The notes: generated from the letters alone by a model not told the origin. A stretch of 64,000 bases of DNA from Chamaea fasciata (GCA_029207755.1 JARCOQ010000004.1:43060305-43124304); one strand, 5' to 3'. Positions 14,436 to 27,545 are shown, counted from the first letter of the stretch. Numbers and translations: made by a program.

Positions 14436-14463
14436 GGGGCGGGGAGTGGGGAGGGGGTAGGGT
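14436..14463 (+). other. G-quadruplex motif
   Basis: Four G-runs of four or five separated by loops of 1-3 bases (GGGG-C-GGGG-AGT-GGGG-A-GGGGG), followed by another GGG. This satisfies the canonical quadruplex pattern on the plus strand and stands out from AT-rich surroundings. No gene or CpG island is attached to it. Confidence 0.85.
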
Positions 14464-17400
14464 GGAGCTCCTTTGTACTAGGTCAGTGCATTTCTTCTCT
14501 GAGAGTCACAGGAGTTAGGGTGTCTCTTGTTTGTGATGGTCATATTCTGCCCTTCGGGTTATCTAAAAATGTGGAGCTTGTACAGAATTTCTTAAGCCTA
14601 CAGTAGATGTTTCTCCCCTTCCAGCACCTTTATTATACCTTTTGGAGACTGAATCCTTTCTGAAAAATCTTTATTATGTGATATTTTTGCTTTAAAGAGA
14701 AAGTTTGTTTGTTGGACAAAAGGGATTTCTCTTTTCTATTTGTTTATGATAGGGCAATTAGACTTCACAGGAAGGTTCTCTAATAATTACACAAAGCAAA
14801 GGGAAAACCTTAATTAAATTTTAACGATGAGTACAACTGTGCTGATTAGGATAACGTGGTCATTATATCCTACCACAAGACTTTTTGTTTATAATGTATG
14901 CCGCTAGTACTTATGAAGTTTATCTCATAGGTTTTTTATCTGAATTTGGTAATCTCTGCTGTTATTAGTGACAAACTCCACTAATACTCTCTATACCTCA
15001 TCACTAATATAACCCGTGTTCCTCAAAAAGGCACAATTATATGAACGACAAAGAACATTTCTGTAAAACACGTAATAATTTTCTCATGCAAGTTTTAGGA
15101 GCTCATTGACCTGAAGTATATTGTACTTCCCATATAAATTAAGTGTCCAAAATGGATGCTGTCTAAAAGGGTTTTTTTGCTTCCTTTTTTTAAACTGACC
15201 AGATACCTTATAAGCTGTGTGGGCTGCAGGACTTGATCTCTTCTTCTGTGACAACCAGAATTGTCACAAAATTGTGATAATTTTGAACCTAGCAAAAATA
15301 ATTTGAGCAGAGGGCCCTGCGTGGAAAGACATTTAGACCCTTAAAGACATGACTCAGCCTGCAGAGATGTGGTGCAACAACATATCTGGAATATTGTGAT
15401 TCCCAGTAATTAGGCAGGCACCTGAGCCATCTGAGTTATCCATGAGGTGGGTAAATTGAGAGATGCTGAAAGTCCAGAGGCAGTACATAGGAAAAGCTAA
15501 ATAAAGGCCTGTTTGCAGAAGACTGTAGTGCTGGTGTGTGCCTTTGGTATCTTCATGTTTCAGATGTACAGAGCCAGATTTTCTGGAACAGCAACAGCAG
15601 CCTCACAAATGAGAAACGTGATGAGTCACACTAGTGAGATACTGGGCTACCTTCCCCTGATAAAGTAATGTTCTTACATAGAAAAAAAAATATGTATAAA
15701 GTCAGCAAGAGCAAAGCAGAAATTCATTCAAAAACTGCCCCTGACAGTGCACACTGGGGAGAAAAGCAGTCTGTAGCCTAGTAGCCATGTGTCTGTGGCA
15801 GCAAAACCTCTCAGATATATAAGCAAATTAAATCCAGGACTTTGATATCTGGTATGAGGGTAACATCAGAGGGTGAAGTCTGACATTAGCTTTAAACATG
15901 CAGTTATGAAGTAACAAAATGTGGAAAATGAATGCACCATCCTATTTTGTTTCAAGGCTTTATCCTGGGTGCTATGAGCCCAAGGACTTTAGAGCTTATA
16001 TCAGGCTGAGGCTTCCATATTTCTTACTCGAGCACCAAAAGCACATGCAGTTAGAACTTGAACATTCAGATATAAGAGATCAATGCACATTTCTTATGTT
16101 CACATCTCTGTGCAAAGAAATGAATCCAGGAGTACATGGTAACTTTACAGCTGGCTGTGGGTAAGAAAGTATAGAAGCATCAGTGCTGTATCAAGGGACA
16201 GGATATCTGAGGGGCAGAGTCTTAACTTACTGTCTGCACCTATCTCTTTTGCATCAATATTGAGAAAGAACACTATCTCCTTCCCCGTTTCACTTTTGGA
16301 GTTTCTATCGGCACCAGCAGGTAGCTTGGGCAATATTTCCTGTGTACCCCAGTGTAAATGATCAGTGGCAAATTTTTACCATTTTAATATTCAAGATGGG
16401 TAATGACACAAGTTATAGCACCATTCAGCATCCACCTTCCTTGTTCTGCCATGTCATTAAAATATCAGTCCTCAGCTGGCTCCACCTTCTCTGCAATTAC
16501 TTTGCAATGGATCTCCTGCAGAGTGCTGCTTGCTGAGGTACATTCAAATTGTGGCCCACCTGGGGAGAAGGCTGTACGAATGCAAGTGTAAATTACAAAA
16601 TGCATGAGAGATTTATTTGGCTGATGAACTTTTTTGTGCTTTAAGGTGACTGAAGGCAAATAGCTTTGCAGTGTCAATGATTTGCTGCAGCTCTCGGTTC
16701 CTCATGTAGGATGTGATCCTTCAAAGGAAAGAAGTATGAGCTAGCAGGGGTGGAAACAAATAGTTTTGGATGAACAAAGGGCTCAGTCTTTGTAATCTAG
16801 TATTTCAGATTTCAGTGACAAAAGTATGGAGGACAACTTGGGGTCTTTATTAAAGGACGTCTAAAGAAATAATGAAGTGTGAAGATGTGATCAATAGATT
16901 AGTTCCATTTTGCATTTGTTAAAATTCTCACCTAATTACTTGCTTGGATTTGCCCATGGCCTTATTTGCATACTGGTATGTCACCTTTGAATTCTGCTCT
17001 GTTAATTTTAATTGTAAACAATAGACTGGCTTTTAAATATTTCCTCCAGTTTTCCTTCTTTTCTGTCACAACTGAACCTATGTCTCCTTGATGTATTTTA
17101 AAAGGAAATGTTTTTTCCCTATTGTGTCTGGAGACTTCCAAGTCAAGTCAGAAGTTCCTAATGGCCTAGCCCTAACGCTGGCCCTAGAAGCATCACCACT
17201 ACTTACAGTAAGCAGGAAAGGTGACTCACCAAGAATGGAACCTGTTTAACACACCTCTGAGCACATGCACACTCTATGTCCAAAATATTTCAAAACACTG
17301 TGACAGATAAAAATTCTCTAAAGAGTACACAGCAAATGCTATAGAATTTGTGGATTAGGATTTTTTAACATTGCCCACAGACCTTACAGAATAATACTGC

Positions 17401-20025
17401 ACCAGTAAGGTCCTTCAGCTTAATATAAGCAAAGAACAGATCTTTCTATCCATTGGGTTACATTTACATTTATTCCCTTGTGTGTCACACAGAGCCATTA
17501 ATCATTCTAGCAGCCTCTCTACCTCATAGGAGATGTAGGACAATGATAATGTTTTATGTGTGTAATTAATTCTGTAGCAGATGTGTAGTTTCCAAGACTA
17601 CTGCCATTACAGTATTGACAGGATTCAGAACAAATATTCGGGCAGCAGCTTAGTAATGATTTTAATATAATATCTTGTTACCCACAAACACAGAATATTC
17701 AGACCTTAAGTTTTACATAAGTGTTAAGTCTTTCAGAGAACTAGTGGATTTTTTTTTATTCCTGATGCTGCTGTTAAACAAACAGCACACAATTAACGTA
17801 TCAGCTGGGTGTGCATAATTCCTCAATTCTCCATCACACAGTGAAAGTCACCATTTGTGAAGTGAGAGAGGTAATTTATAATGAAAATAAAGGTTATCCA
17901 GGGAAAACAAATGATGCCAAACAAGCTGCATATACTTTTAAAGATTTGCTCTCAAAGTTATTCTACCTTTCATTCCTGCTAAAAAGATTTCCTTAGCTGG
18001 ATTCTTGGCAAAGTGACAAATGCAATTACACATCATAGTAAAATTGAGGGAAGTAAAAAATCCTCTAATTTTTTTTTTTTTCACAAGGCAACACCTTTGC
18101 ATTGCATATAGATCTTCAGTTGAGAAAGGACACGGCTACTACTCCTACATTTTTTTATGCTTTTTCCTCATCGACTTTTCATTTTTTGTTGCTGTATTAT
18201 TCCTCATTCTCCACCAGGAGATAAGGGCACATGTGAGCCCCTCAATTTTGAAGGCTACACTTTCCATGGACATGACTTTTCCCACTATTTTTAAAGAAAA
18301 AAGTATATGCTTTCTAAAATGCACAGAAGTGTGAACTGGTGGCAGTTCCTCCTAATTTCAAATCACATAATATATATGTACTAATATGTCTCCTTATAGA
18401 GTGGAGGAATATATTTTGTAATTAGTTTGGACCAATTTGTTTCTACACTTTGATGAGATTAATGAATGTATTAACCAACAGCCCTCACTTTGGCAGACCT
18501 CTGTCAGACCTACGCCTCAGAAATAAATGTGGACCAATACAAAAAAAGGTTTTATCTTCATTTGCTTCACAGTGTGGTTATTAAAAATAATACATAAGTA
18601 CAAATTCTATTCTCTCTACTTCACAGTTGTGGACACTGCAGAGTTGGGGGTGATATAGATTTTCATACTTTGCATTCCAGTTGTCTATGCCAGATGAATA
18701 CGAGAGGTGAAGGGAATCAACAACACCTTGTGTTCAGAATAGGACTTGGGGAAGAGGACTACTCACTGGAGAAAACTCCAAGGAGCTCCTGTGGACTGTG
18801 AACACTGCCTACTAGCCACCTTTACTTGTGCCACTTTACCATTGTGCAGCTTTTTCAAACATGGAACTGAAAACACATAGACATTCTACAGGACTTGGCA
18901 GACCTTCTGGCCATATGCCACGTGGCAAAAGCTGGTGGGAGGGAATTCCAGCCCCACTGTGAGCTATCTCCACACCTGCTTTCTACAGTGCAGCCATCAC
19001 TTCAGAGTGCCTGCTTCTCCGCTCCTTCACTGCCCTGAGAAGCACTGCACACAGTACCCTGTTGCCATTGGGATGTTTTCACCTCCTGATCTGTCTCTCC
19101 ATCACTAACTCACATGCAGAGAGAGGGAAAGGGTGTGTGCCTTTGTGCACAGGGGTAAGACTCAACTGCACACACAGCAAAAACCCCATCAAAAAAATCC
19201 ATGTGACCTGGGTGGCTGAATACTTTAGGTCTGCTTAGGAAACACAACTTTGGTAGGGTTTCTATTAATTTTAACTGTACCATCTCACTGCTCTGTGTGA
19301 GGATATTTTGACCTATTTGCTTGTAATAGTCTCTAAGCTATTTTGCAGGACTAGAAACTAGATTGTCAATGTTATTCACAGACTCTACTCATGATGAAGG
19401 TGGTCTCAGCAGAAGGAGGTGTCTTGCTGGCCTCTCCAAAAGCAGGTTATTCATCCAGGAGACACTGCGAATATATAGCAAGTTTCATCACCTGTGTTAG
19501 ATATTCTTATATATTACCTGATACTTCCCTTCCTTGATCCACAGATTGAAGGAGGATTTTTCCCTTTTACATCTTCTTCTGCAGAAGTAGTAACTACAAT
19601 ATGATTTCCAATATGCTGAACTACTACTACTACTACTAAAGTTCGCATCACCTAAATTTATCTTTCACATAGAATTTAAATTAACAAAACCACTTTGGAG
19701 TGTATTACTTTTTGACGGTCTTTTGTTTATATAAAACAAGAGGCACCCCATATTTCAGGGTTTTTTACACATAGTCTGTAACTATAAGTCCTCTGTGTAT
19801 ATTGAACTGCTGTTAACAGGATAATTAACTGTATGGTTTTTTAGTATTAAAATGGTGAAAGAAAAGATAATAAACATGTAGTCAAAAATGTTTAGAATGC
19901 CTGAATTCTGTGATTAATATCTGTCAATCTGTGAGTAGCTGCTTGCCAATTTGTTCCAATTAAAATGTGAAAAAAGGTTATTCATTATAAATAGCACAAT
20001 TATTACATACACTGTTCTTTCTTTC

Positions 20026-20029
<4 letters not shown>

Positions 20030-20073
<44 letters not shown>
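20030..20073. repeat. Poly(T) homopolymer, 44 bases
   Basis: An uninterrupted run of about 44 T. It could be the poly(A) tail of a minus-strand retrocopy, but I see no AATAAA just upstream on the minus strand and no duplicated target site. Length in a homopolymer this long may be affected by sequencing. Confidence 0.95.
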
Positions 20074-20074
<1 letters not shown>

Positions 20075-20338
20075 TGGTGAGAATGAAGCCATTTTTTTCA
20101 TTAAAGAAGCAATATGCAGCAAGGTTGGAGTTGCCACATTTTATCCTATGCACGTTATTTTGTTTAAAACAAACAAACAAATGAATATATGCAAACCAAA
20201 ATACTAGCTCCATGTTCTGTCTGGACTCATATGAAGAAATAAAAAGTAATGCAACTGGTCAAATCAAGCACCTGTCCAATAACTAGGAGTTAGCATGAGA
20301 TGCTTCAGAGTGGAATACAACATACTTTAGCACAGTGG

Positions 20339-20358
20339 ACCTACACCATGGTGTAGGT
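20339..20358. repeat. Perfect 20-bp palindrome
   Basis: ACCTACACCATGGTGTAGGT is its own reverse complement with no spacer. It extends by one wobble (G.T) and one G.C pair to 24 bases at 20337-20360. It could extrude as a cruciform or bind a dimeric protein. No function is evident. Confidence 0.95.
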
Positions 20359-21336
20359 TCTTGTTTCTGGCAACTCATGGACTAGAGACTCTCATTGGAA
20401 GTTGAATCAAGATCCTCACTTTTAATAGTCACTGAGTAACCTAATTTTGTGATTTTGTTCAAATCTCTCCTGGTATATTCCCTTATGCTCAAGGCCTTTG
20501 CAGTTCTCTGCAGAAATTAATAGGACAATGTTAGTTGTAAGTAGTATAGAGAAAGAAAAGCCATTTTTGTTTCTTTTGAAGTTATTGCCTAGGATTTCCA
20601 TTAGATGCTTCCTATTCCTGGTATTACCAGAAAAGTTGGAAAGCATTTCCTTTTCACATTTTCAGTACTGTTTATTATCTTACTGCTCATCACATTTCTC
20701 CAGACTTGTCTCTTATCCCACAGAACCTTCCAAGTCAATTAAATTTCTGTGTTTAAAAATAGCTCCATGTGACTGAAAATCCCTGGCATCTCTTCCCTTG
20801 AAACCTCCTCAGACAAGGTGTTTAGGAATATATGTTTAGGAATCAAGGTTAGTGTTTTTAACTGTATTCAAGAATTTATACAGTAGTATAATGCAATTCT
20901 TTGTTTTGGTCTCAGTCCTTCATATGCTGCCATTCCTTCTGCCCAGTTGGTGCTTCATCGTGTTCATATCTGATTTGTTTTGGAAGTGTTGAGTTAATGC
21001 TGGCAGCAAGGTTGGAGCAGTAGGAAAAGACTGCATGAGTGAAGTGTACACCTTCCCAACACTTGAGAGATGCCTTAAGGGTGCCTGAGTTCCATCACCT
21101 CCTGGGAGTGCTCCCCAGTCAGCAGCCAGCAAAGTCTTACAGAACAAATCCACACAGGGGCTGTAAGTCTACAATATGTGATGAATAGAGGCAGGTGAAA
21201 GAAGCCAGGAATGAAAATAAGGCACAGAAACCAGGCACCAACCTAGATCCAGGCTGTTTCAAGATGTTTCAACTTAGTAATTTGCTCCTCTTTCCCTCCT
21301 GGATTTGCAAAAAGCAGGTTTCATTATTTAGCCTAA

Positions 21337-21341
21337 GCTGT
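21337..21341 (+). repeat. Target-site duplication (left copy)
   Basis: GCTGT, repeated exactly at 22042-22046 on the other side of the solo LTR. Confidence 0.9.
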
Positions 21342-22041
21342 TGTCTTGGGTTTTAAAATGTTACTCTATTCCATCTATTGAAACCTGGTAGAGCAGTGTT
21401 GCTTATCTCTGCCCAAATGGGTCAGTGTTGCTTATCAGATGGTGCAGTGTTGCTTATCTCTGTTCATTGTTCCACTACCCCCATGGGGATATCTTCTGTT
21501 ACTGGACCATTAAAGCTCACGAATGACATGACACATTACATCGTACCATTGTAAGATACTCTACCCAGGGAGGAAGAGCCAAACCATCTTCACCTAGATA
21601 AAAGGAGCCACAAGTGTCACCAGGTATCCAGTTTTCCACTAGATTCCTGGAGGAAGGCTGGACCCATCTTTCCATTACTGGACCCTTTTTTCTATGGGAC
21701 CATCTCTACTCCAACAGAACCACATCTGCCACTTCAGGAGAGCTTACTCTGGACTGCTTCCAACACCCTGACCAACAGGGTGTCAGGTTGTGTTTCTGAC
21801 TCTGTCAGGGTTCTCTAGGATTTCTTGTTTGTTTGTTTGTTTGCTTGCTTATTCTTCTGTACTACAACATTTGTATTTTTAAATCCCTAGTAAAGAACTG
21901 CTATACCTATTCCCAAAATCTTTGCCTGACAGCATTTGAATTGCAAATTTATCATAATCTGGAAAAGGGGGGGGAGGGGCTTACATTCGAAGGGAGACTC
22001 CAATCTTCCCTGGCAGATACCTGTCTAGATAAACCAAGACA
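21342..22041 (+). mobile_element. Solo LTR, same family as the provirus
   Basis: A 700-bp LTR starts TGTC and ends AAGACA, closely matching the LTRs at 57072 and 62869 along its whole length. It carries CTTATC (GATA-type) sites at 21402, 21431 and 21453, each in a repeat of 'cagtgttgcttatc'. A TATA-like 'tagataaaagg' lies near 21594, and AGTAAA near 21888 is the probable poly(A) signal. A G-rich stretch precedes the 3' end. The exact 5-bp duplication GCTGT on both sides shows insertion followed by LTR-LTR recombination that removed the interior. More diverged from the proviral LTRs than they are from each other. Confidence 0.95.
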
Positions 22042-22046
22042 GCTGT
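22042..22046 (+). repeat. Target-site duplication (right copy)
   Basis: GCTGT, matching 21337-21341. Confidence 0.9.
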
Positions 22047-22470
22047 TCTGCATTATCATGTCATGCAGAATGAACCCAACCAGTAGTCTTTAGGATTTTC
22101 TCTTGAGTGAAAAAAAATGAAAATAATCTAACAACCATAATCTGTTATGGTTGTTATCTTCCTTTTCCACATTCAAACTTGTAGTAGTTCCACAAGCTCC
22201 CTAGACATGTTCTTGGTTCTGATGCACTTAAAAGGAAAGAAAAGACTTTTCTTTTTGCTTCTGATAACTTGCTCTTCAAAACCTTTTCTAGCTTTCCTTT
22301 TTTTGGCTTCAGATTTGTCTTTTCAGGACTAATAATATTTTCTATTTTTTTAATATATATATTGCTTCTATAGTCTTTTTATTAAGGATATCTTTTTAAC
22401 TGCTTCTCTTATAACTACAGCTTTTAATTGTGAAAAAAATTATTTGAAATATAATATAAAAAGTTATCTC

Positions 22471-22630
22471 GTGAGGCACTGGAACAGGTTACCCAGGGAA
22501 GCTGTTGATGTCCCATCCCTAAAAGTGTGCAAGACCAAGTTGGATGAGGCTCTGAGCAACCTGGGCTGCCCATGGCTGGAGTTTGGAACTTGACAAACCT
22601 TACCAACCCAAAACATTCTACGATACTTTG
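22471..22630 (+). repeat. CR1 LINE 3' tail fragment
   Basis: Sense-orientation CR1 end: 'gtgaggcactggaacaggtt', 'acccagggaagctgttgatg', 'gatgaggctctgagcaacct', 'gcccatggctggagtttgga' and 'ccaacccaaaacattctacg'. It ends where the terminal ATTCTATGA-type repeat is expected. An internal gap is present relative to the consensus as I remember it. About 160 bp remain. Confidence 0.9.
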
Positions 22631-22643
22631 AAGAAAGAAGGAT

Positions 22644-22656
22644 GGGGGGGGGGGGG
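22644..22656 (+). repeat. Poly(G) tract
   Basis: Thirteen consecutive G bases just downstream of the CR1 end. Confidence 0.95.
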
Positions 22657-22904
22657 TGTTGTAATTATATTGTTCCTTCAAGCATGGAAATGGGGACACG
22701 GCAAACTTTTTTTTCTCTAGCTTAAAACTCTATTAGTTCTACTGGTTGACGTGGTTTTAGAAGTTTTTAGTCTTGATGTTGCTTGACCTGAAAGCGTACT
22801 GTTAACTAACTACCATACACAGTCTAAAAATCAAGAGAACCCTAGAGTCAGGTGGAAAAAAAATTGAATTTAGTGAGGTCTCTCTGACAAATAGCCAAGA
22901 CATT

Positions 22905-22937
22905 GATAGATAGATAGATAGATGATAGATGATAGAT

Positions 22938-22981
<44 letters not shown>
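22905..22981. repeat. (GATA)n microsatellite
   Basis: Tandem GATA units with three GATGATA-type interruptions in the first half, then a clean run. Confidence 0.97.
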
Positions 22982-22982
<1 letters not shown>

Positions 22983-25900
22983 CTACAAAGATAGACAACT
23001 ACAGGAGATTTTCACTAATTTTTATTCTTCATTTTAGCACAGAAGGAAATGTTACAGATAAAGTACAATTTCTTTCAAAACAAAAGCATGCAAAAAAGAA
23101 TTAGCCGTAATAATATTAATAATAATAATGTGTAATATAATATTCATTAGCCAGTTCAGACTAAGAAATATGTGACATAAGTAGATCTGTAGATCTTTTC
23201 TCCAGCAGATAACGGGACACCTTTTTTTTATGCAGTTTGCCAGCATACACTGACTACTGGGTTATAACTGATTGTGTGACATGGTTTATTTGGAATCCAA
23301 CCTCACATTTTTGCCATGTACACTTGCCAGTTCTATCAATCATATTTCCAACATGAAAGACACATTGTCTAACTCCTGCCCAGCTGCACAGGTTTTCATG
23401 TTACCAATTTGAATTATTTACAGTGTATGAGCTTACCCTAAGAACCATGCAATGCAGTATATTGTTTCCCTCTTGGCAGTGTTTATAGCTGTAAGAGAGG
23501 AGCTACTGCAATTTTTGAAAATTGACATAGTATCTCTTTATGATGTCTTGTTAGCACATGCTGAACCCATCTACACTATCACCTGCTTTTAAACTAGATA
23601 CCATGCGCTGCAGAGAACTGTTTGCTGTTGTAGCATGTGAAGATGTAATTCAGCCTCATGCGTCCTCTCTTCCAGGAGAGTTGGGCCAGAGAGAAACACT
23701 CAAGAAATTCCATGCTGTTAAGGAGATTTCATATTTGCTTTGTGAAAATCCCTGTCATGCAATAAACCATGCATCGAATAAACTGTGAGTAAAAATAGCT
23801 TTGTTATGCTTTCAAGCTTCTGGCATATCTCACCAAAACATGTGGAGCTAAGGCAGAATGGGTCTCCAATTTTAGGGAGATCTACTGCTGACCAAGTAGC
23901 AGTGGCAGAAGTAGTGTTGTCTCACAGACCAAATTTTTATCACTGCATTATCCACTGTTTCTCGGAGCAGATATATCTTGATTTGTGCCAAAATGTACTG
24001 CATTCAAGCCAGTGACATCCATATGAAACAGTTTAATCCACAGTTAATCTACTATACTGTGTGGTCACTGCTTTCTTGTGTTTTCAAGGGTGACATTGTG
24101 TATGAGAATAAAATATTAGTTAATGCTGCTTTAACAGCAACTCTAATTAAACCCCTATCACAATGACAATCCACAACAAAACATCTTACAGAGGGAATGG
24201 GGGAAAAGTACAGGGCTTTTTTTTTAATGGTGAAAGCTGCTATGGGATTAATATCAGTGATACTCATTGTGTTAATATAGGGAGTAGCCATTGCATCAAT
24301 ATTAATGTAAATGGATTTATAGAAACTGACTGTCTCTGGTTAAACTTGGACAAGGCCTAGAGGAAATACCTTTGAGTGGTGTATTTTTCTTCATCACTCA
24401 TTTAGCATTTCAGCAAATACCTGACATCTTTGTGTTCAGAAAATAATTTTGCACAGCAAACAAAAAAAGCAGTGTGCAATACAGTTGCTTAAAATGAGTC
24501 ATTTGGGGGTTGATCTAAAGTCCTTTGAAGTCAATGAGAGGTTCCCATTGACTTCAATACCTTCAGTTGATAACAGAGAAGAAGGTAAAGCCAACAGGTA
24601 GATAAAAGGAGATGAAAGGGAGGGAAAATTGGCACACTCACCCAGTTTCATACCACTAGCAGTAAACCCATAGGGATATTTAACTACCTAAGATGATTAA
24701 GTTTTTCTTTATTATGTCTATTAAGTGATAGGGAGAATACACACACAATATCACAGATTTTCTCAGTGCAGGATACAAAATCATGCTCAAAAACAATGTT
24801 CAAAAAGCACTGCACTTAGCGTGGCTGTCATTGACTTACAAGACAGTACAGGCTGCAGTGAAACACATATGAGACACTCAGCATCTTTCTCCAAATGGGT
24901 CTTTCCTCATAACCTCTCTTCAGCCAAGCATGGCAATGCCAAAGAGCAATAGCATACCACAAGTCAAATGCCTTTTCAAATATTATTCTCTTTTCATGGC
25001 TAGCTCTTTTCCTCTTGAAAGAGCCTTCTTCCAAATATTATCTTTAAGTACATTTTGCTTGTTTTCTGTTAATTCAGGGGTTTTGGTAGAAACTTTTTGT
25101 CTTTCATTTGCACCCTTCTGCAGCATCCATTCTTCAGCACTGTGTTTTAAGTATGTATTTTTCAGAACAAGCTGAAGTTTAAGCAAACATAAACTTATTG
25201 TTCCAGTTGTAGATGTCATTTTTAAATATCAATATGCATTTATGGAGATACATGCTGGTGAAAGGCATCTCATTAATATCAAGACAATCTTCATCAATGT
25301 AGTTTTGAGACACTTTTTTCCGAGCTAGGTGTTTATAACAGCATGCACACTTCCTGTAGCTCTTGCCTGCATTTTCCTGCTATATATACATAGTCCTGCT
25401 GGGAAGAAATATGAGCACCTCCACCTGAAGGCCAAGTCAAATACTAGGTCTTTGAGTGTCTTTGAATTTATAATTAACAATCCCACACAGCACAGTCAAA
25501 TACATGCATATAGCTTTGAACATCTGATTCATTTAAATCCCTTAACTTCCATATTTGCATCAACCTTGAACTTCATATTCAGCTCCTAAAAACACTCTTA
25601 TTTTACTTTCTTAAGCAATATACCTTGAATGCCCTTCTACTGAGCTCATAAATATTTAAACTGTTATGTCTTTTGTTAGATTGTTCTAATAGCTCTTTCA
25701 GAATTCTCAGATTTGAGTATAAGTAACAGAATACAACCAGCTAGTTATAGTATGCTATAATGTGAGTAATGTGAGGTCAGGTTTATTTTGAAAGCTCACA
25801 ATCTTCACAATCTAGACTTTACTTCCATGATTTATTACATCACAGCTGCAAAAAATTGGCATTAAGTAGGACTAGGACTATTTTACAGAGTGCACTGTGA

Positions 25901-26993
25901 ACACATGTACCTGAAATAAATGAAACGACAAACATTTTCCCCGAGCAGTGCTAAATACCAGTGAAGATTTAGAGAGCAGAAGCATTGACCTATTTAGGAC
26001 TGTCTGCTGGGGGACCGGGCAGGCTTCCCATCCCTATGTCCTCAGATGGAAAGAAAGTATTCGACAGTGCCATATTGAAGTATTTAATATTTTTGAAAGG
26101 TTTATAATTTTTATCTAAACTTTATTAAGAAACTCTAAGCAAAGGGAAGGGGTTTCATTCAATCAAGACTTTATTTTTGTGGATCAAATTCCAGACAATC
26201 TGGCCTATGGTAACTAAAATTGTCTGTCAGGGTTAAGTAATGCCTAGTGGTAAATTTGGCACAAGTGTGGGAGCATCACTTCCGTTTGTACATAGCCACA
26301 GAGCCTCCTTGTTTTTAAGGAAGGTTTAATTGATTATTCAAGGGAGCCCACACAAGTAAGGAGGAACATGTATTAATGTAATTAAATATTTATGCAAATG
26401 AAACATGCTGGAAAATTTTACTCTGGTCTAAAGGTGCAAAAACAAGTGGGTCGAATTTTTTCCTTCACTCTGAGTCATATTTTAAAGGAGTTTCAACTTG
26501 TGTGATGAAACTGGTTAAATGGGTAAGACTTCCTTTCCAATTTCTTGCAGTTTGTACCTACATTCAGTTATCAAAGCTAAAATTTACAAAGCACATTTTC
26601 TGAATCCTAAACATTCTGACAGAAATTCATACTGGTAACTATTAAAAACCATATTGACTCATTAAAATGAATAAACTATTTTTCATTCATATATTTCATT
26701 ATTCACAAATAAATATGTGCTTACACACACTTATTCTCTGAAAATATACATTCTCAGTAGCATGTACAGATTATATATCAAGGATGTAGTGAAATGAAGG
26801 AAGAAATAAAATCATGTTTGATCATCTTTTCTCTCTATGACACTGTCTACAAAGGCTTCAACAGATTAAAACGTTATTGTCCCAAAAGACCTCTTAAATC
26901 AACATCATGAACAGGGGAATGTGCATCTCAATAGAAGGGGTCTTTTGAGAGGCATGTTCAGTGAAATTTTTGGAGAATTTCAGCTTTTGTCAA
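22982..26993. other. Unique AT-rich non-coding DNA
   Basis: No gene is recognised. One old inverted repeat lies near 24.5 kb. The stretch 26330-26410 is TAAT-rich and has an octamer-like ATGCAAAT, as conserved enhancers often do, but conservation cannot be judged from one genome. Confidence 0.5.
24510..24560. repeat. Ancient palindromic repeat remnant
   Basis: TTGAAGTCAATG at 24525-24536 is exactly reverse-complementary to CATTGACTTCAA at 24546-24557, with a 9-base spacer. The wider text ('tgatctaaagtcctttgaag') resembles a very old palindromic repeat I remember being dispersed in birds, turtles and crocodilians. The family name is not certain. Confidence 0.6.
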
Positions 26994-27545
26994 CATGCTG
27001 GTTTTGACTAGGGTAGAATTAACTTCCCTCACAGAGGCCTGTATGGGACTGTATTTTGTACTTGTGCTGAACACAGGCTTGATAATTATAGAGATTTTTT
27101 TAACTGCTGAGCTGGGCTTACACAGAGCCAAGGTTTTTGCTGATGTTTGTACTTCCATGCTGGTCGGGTAGTTGGGAGTTCTTGAGAGGCTGGGAGGAGA
27201 CACAGCTGGGACTGGTGATCCCAATTGACCAAAGGGATATTCCAGACCATGTGACATCATGCTCTGTACATAAAGCTGGAGGGAAGAAATGGCATTTTTC
27301 TTCCCAAATAAGGGCTACACATGATGGGGCCCTGCTCCCTTGGAGATGGCTGAACACCTGCCTGCCCATGCGGACCAGTGCATTCATTCCTTATTTTAAT
27401 TTGTTTGTGTACATGTTTTTTTTTTCCCCTATTAAACTGTCTTTATCTCAATCCATGCTTTTTCCAGCTTCTCCAGTCCTACTGGTGGGGGAATGAGTGA
27501 GCAGATGCCTGGGGCTTGGATGCTGGCTGGGGTTAGACCATGACA
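26994..27545 (+). mobile_element. ERVL-type solo LTR
   Basis: A 552-bp LTR of a common avian ERVL-like family. Recognisable parts are 'ctggttttgactagggtag' near the start, 'gacacagctgggactggtga', 'ccaaagggatattccagacc', a TATA-like 'acataaagc' near 27268-27276, ATTAAA at 27431-27436 (poly(A) signal) and the end 'ggggttagaccatgaca'. The 5' terminal TG has mutated to CA and no target-site duplication remains visible, so it is old. The open frames inside are not genes. Confidence 0.85.

Larger units (their letters stand above)
13534..21336. other. Unique AT-rich non-coding DNA
   Basis: No gene is recognised over almost 8 kb. It contains a G-quadruplex motif, a poly-T tract and a perfect palindrome, all listed separately. 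A moderately GC-rich stretch at about 18.6-19.2 kb has no identifiable content. Confidence 0.5.

Noticed and set aside
19914..20213. Frames with poly-Lys or poly-Phe
   Set aside because: Translated poly-T tract.
23558..23788. 76-codon frame ending near a gtgagt donor-like site as a coding exon
   Set aside because: No recognised peptide and no matching acceptor; one GTGAGT is not enough.
27137..27496. 119-codon plus-strand frame
   Set aside because: Lies within the ERVL-type LTR and has no known domain.
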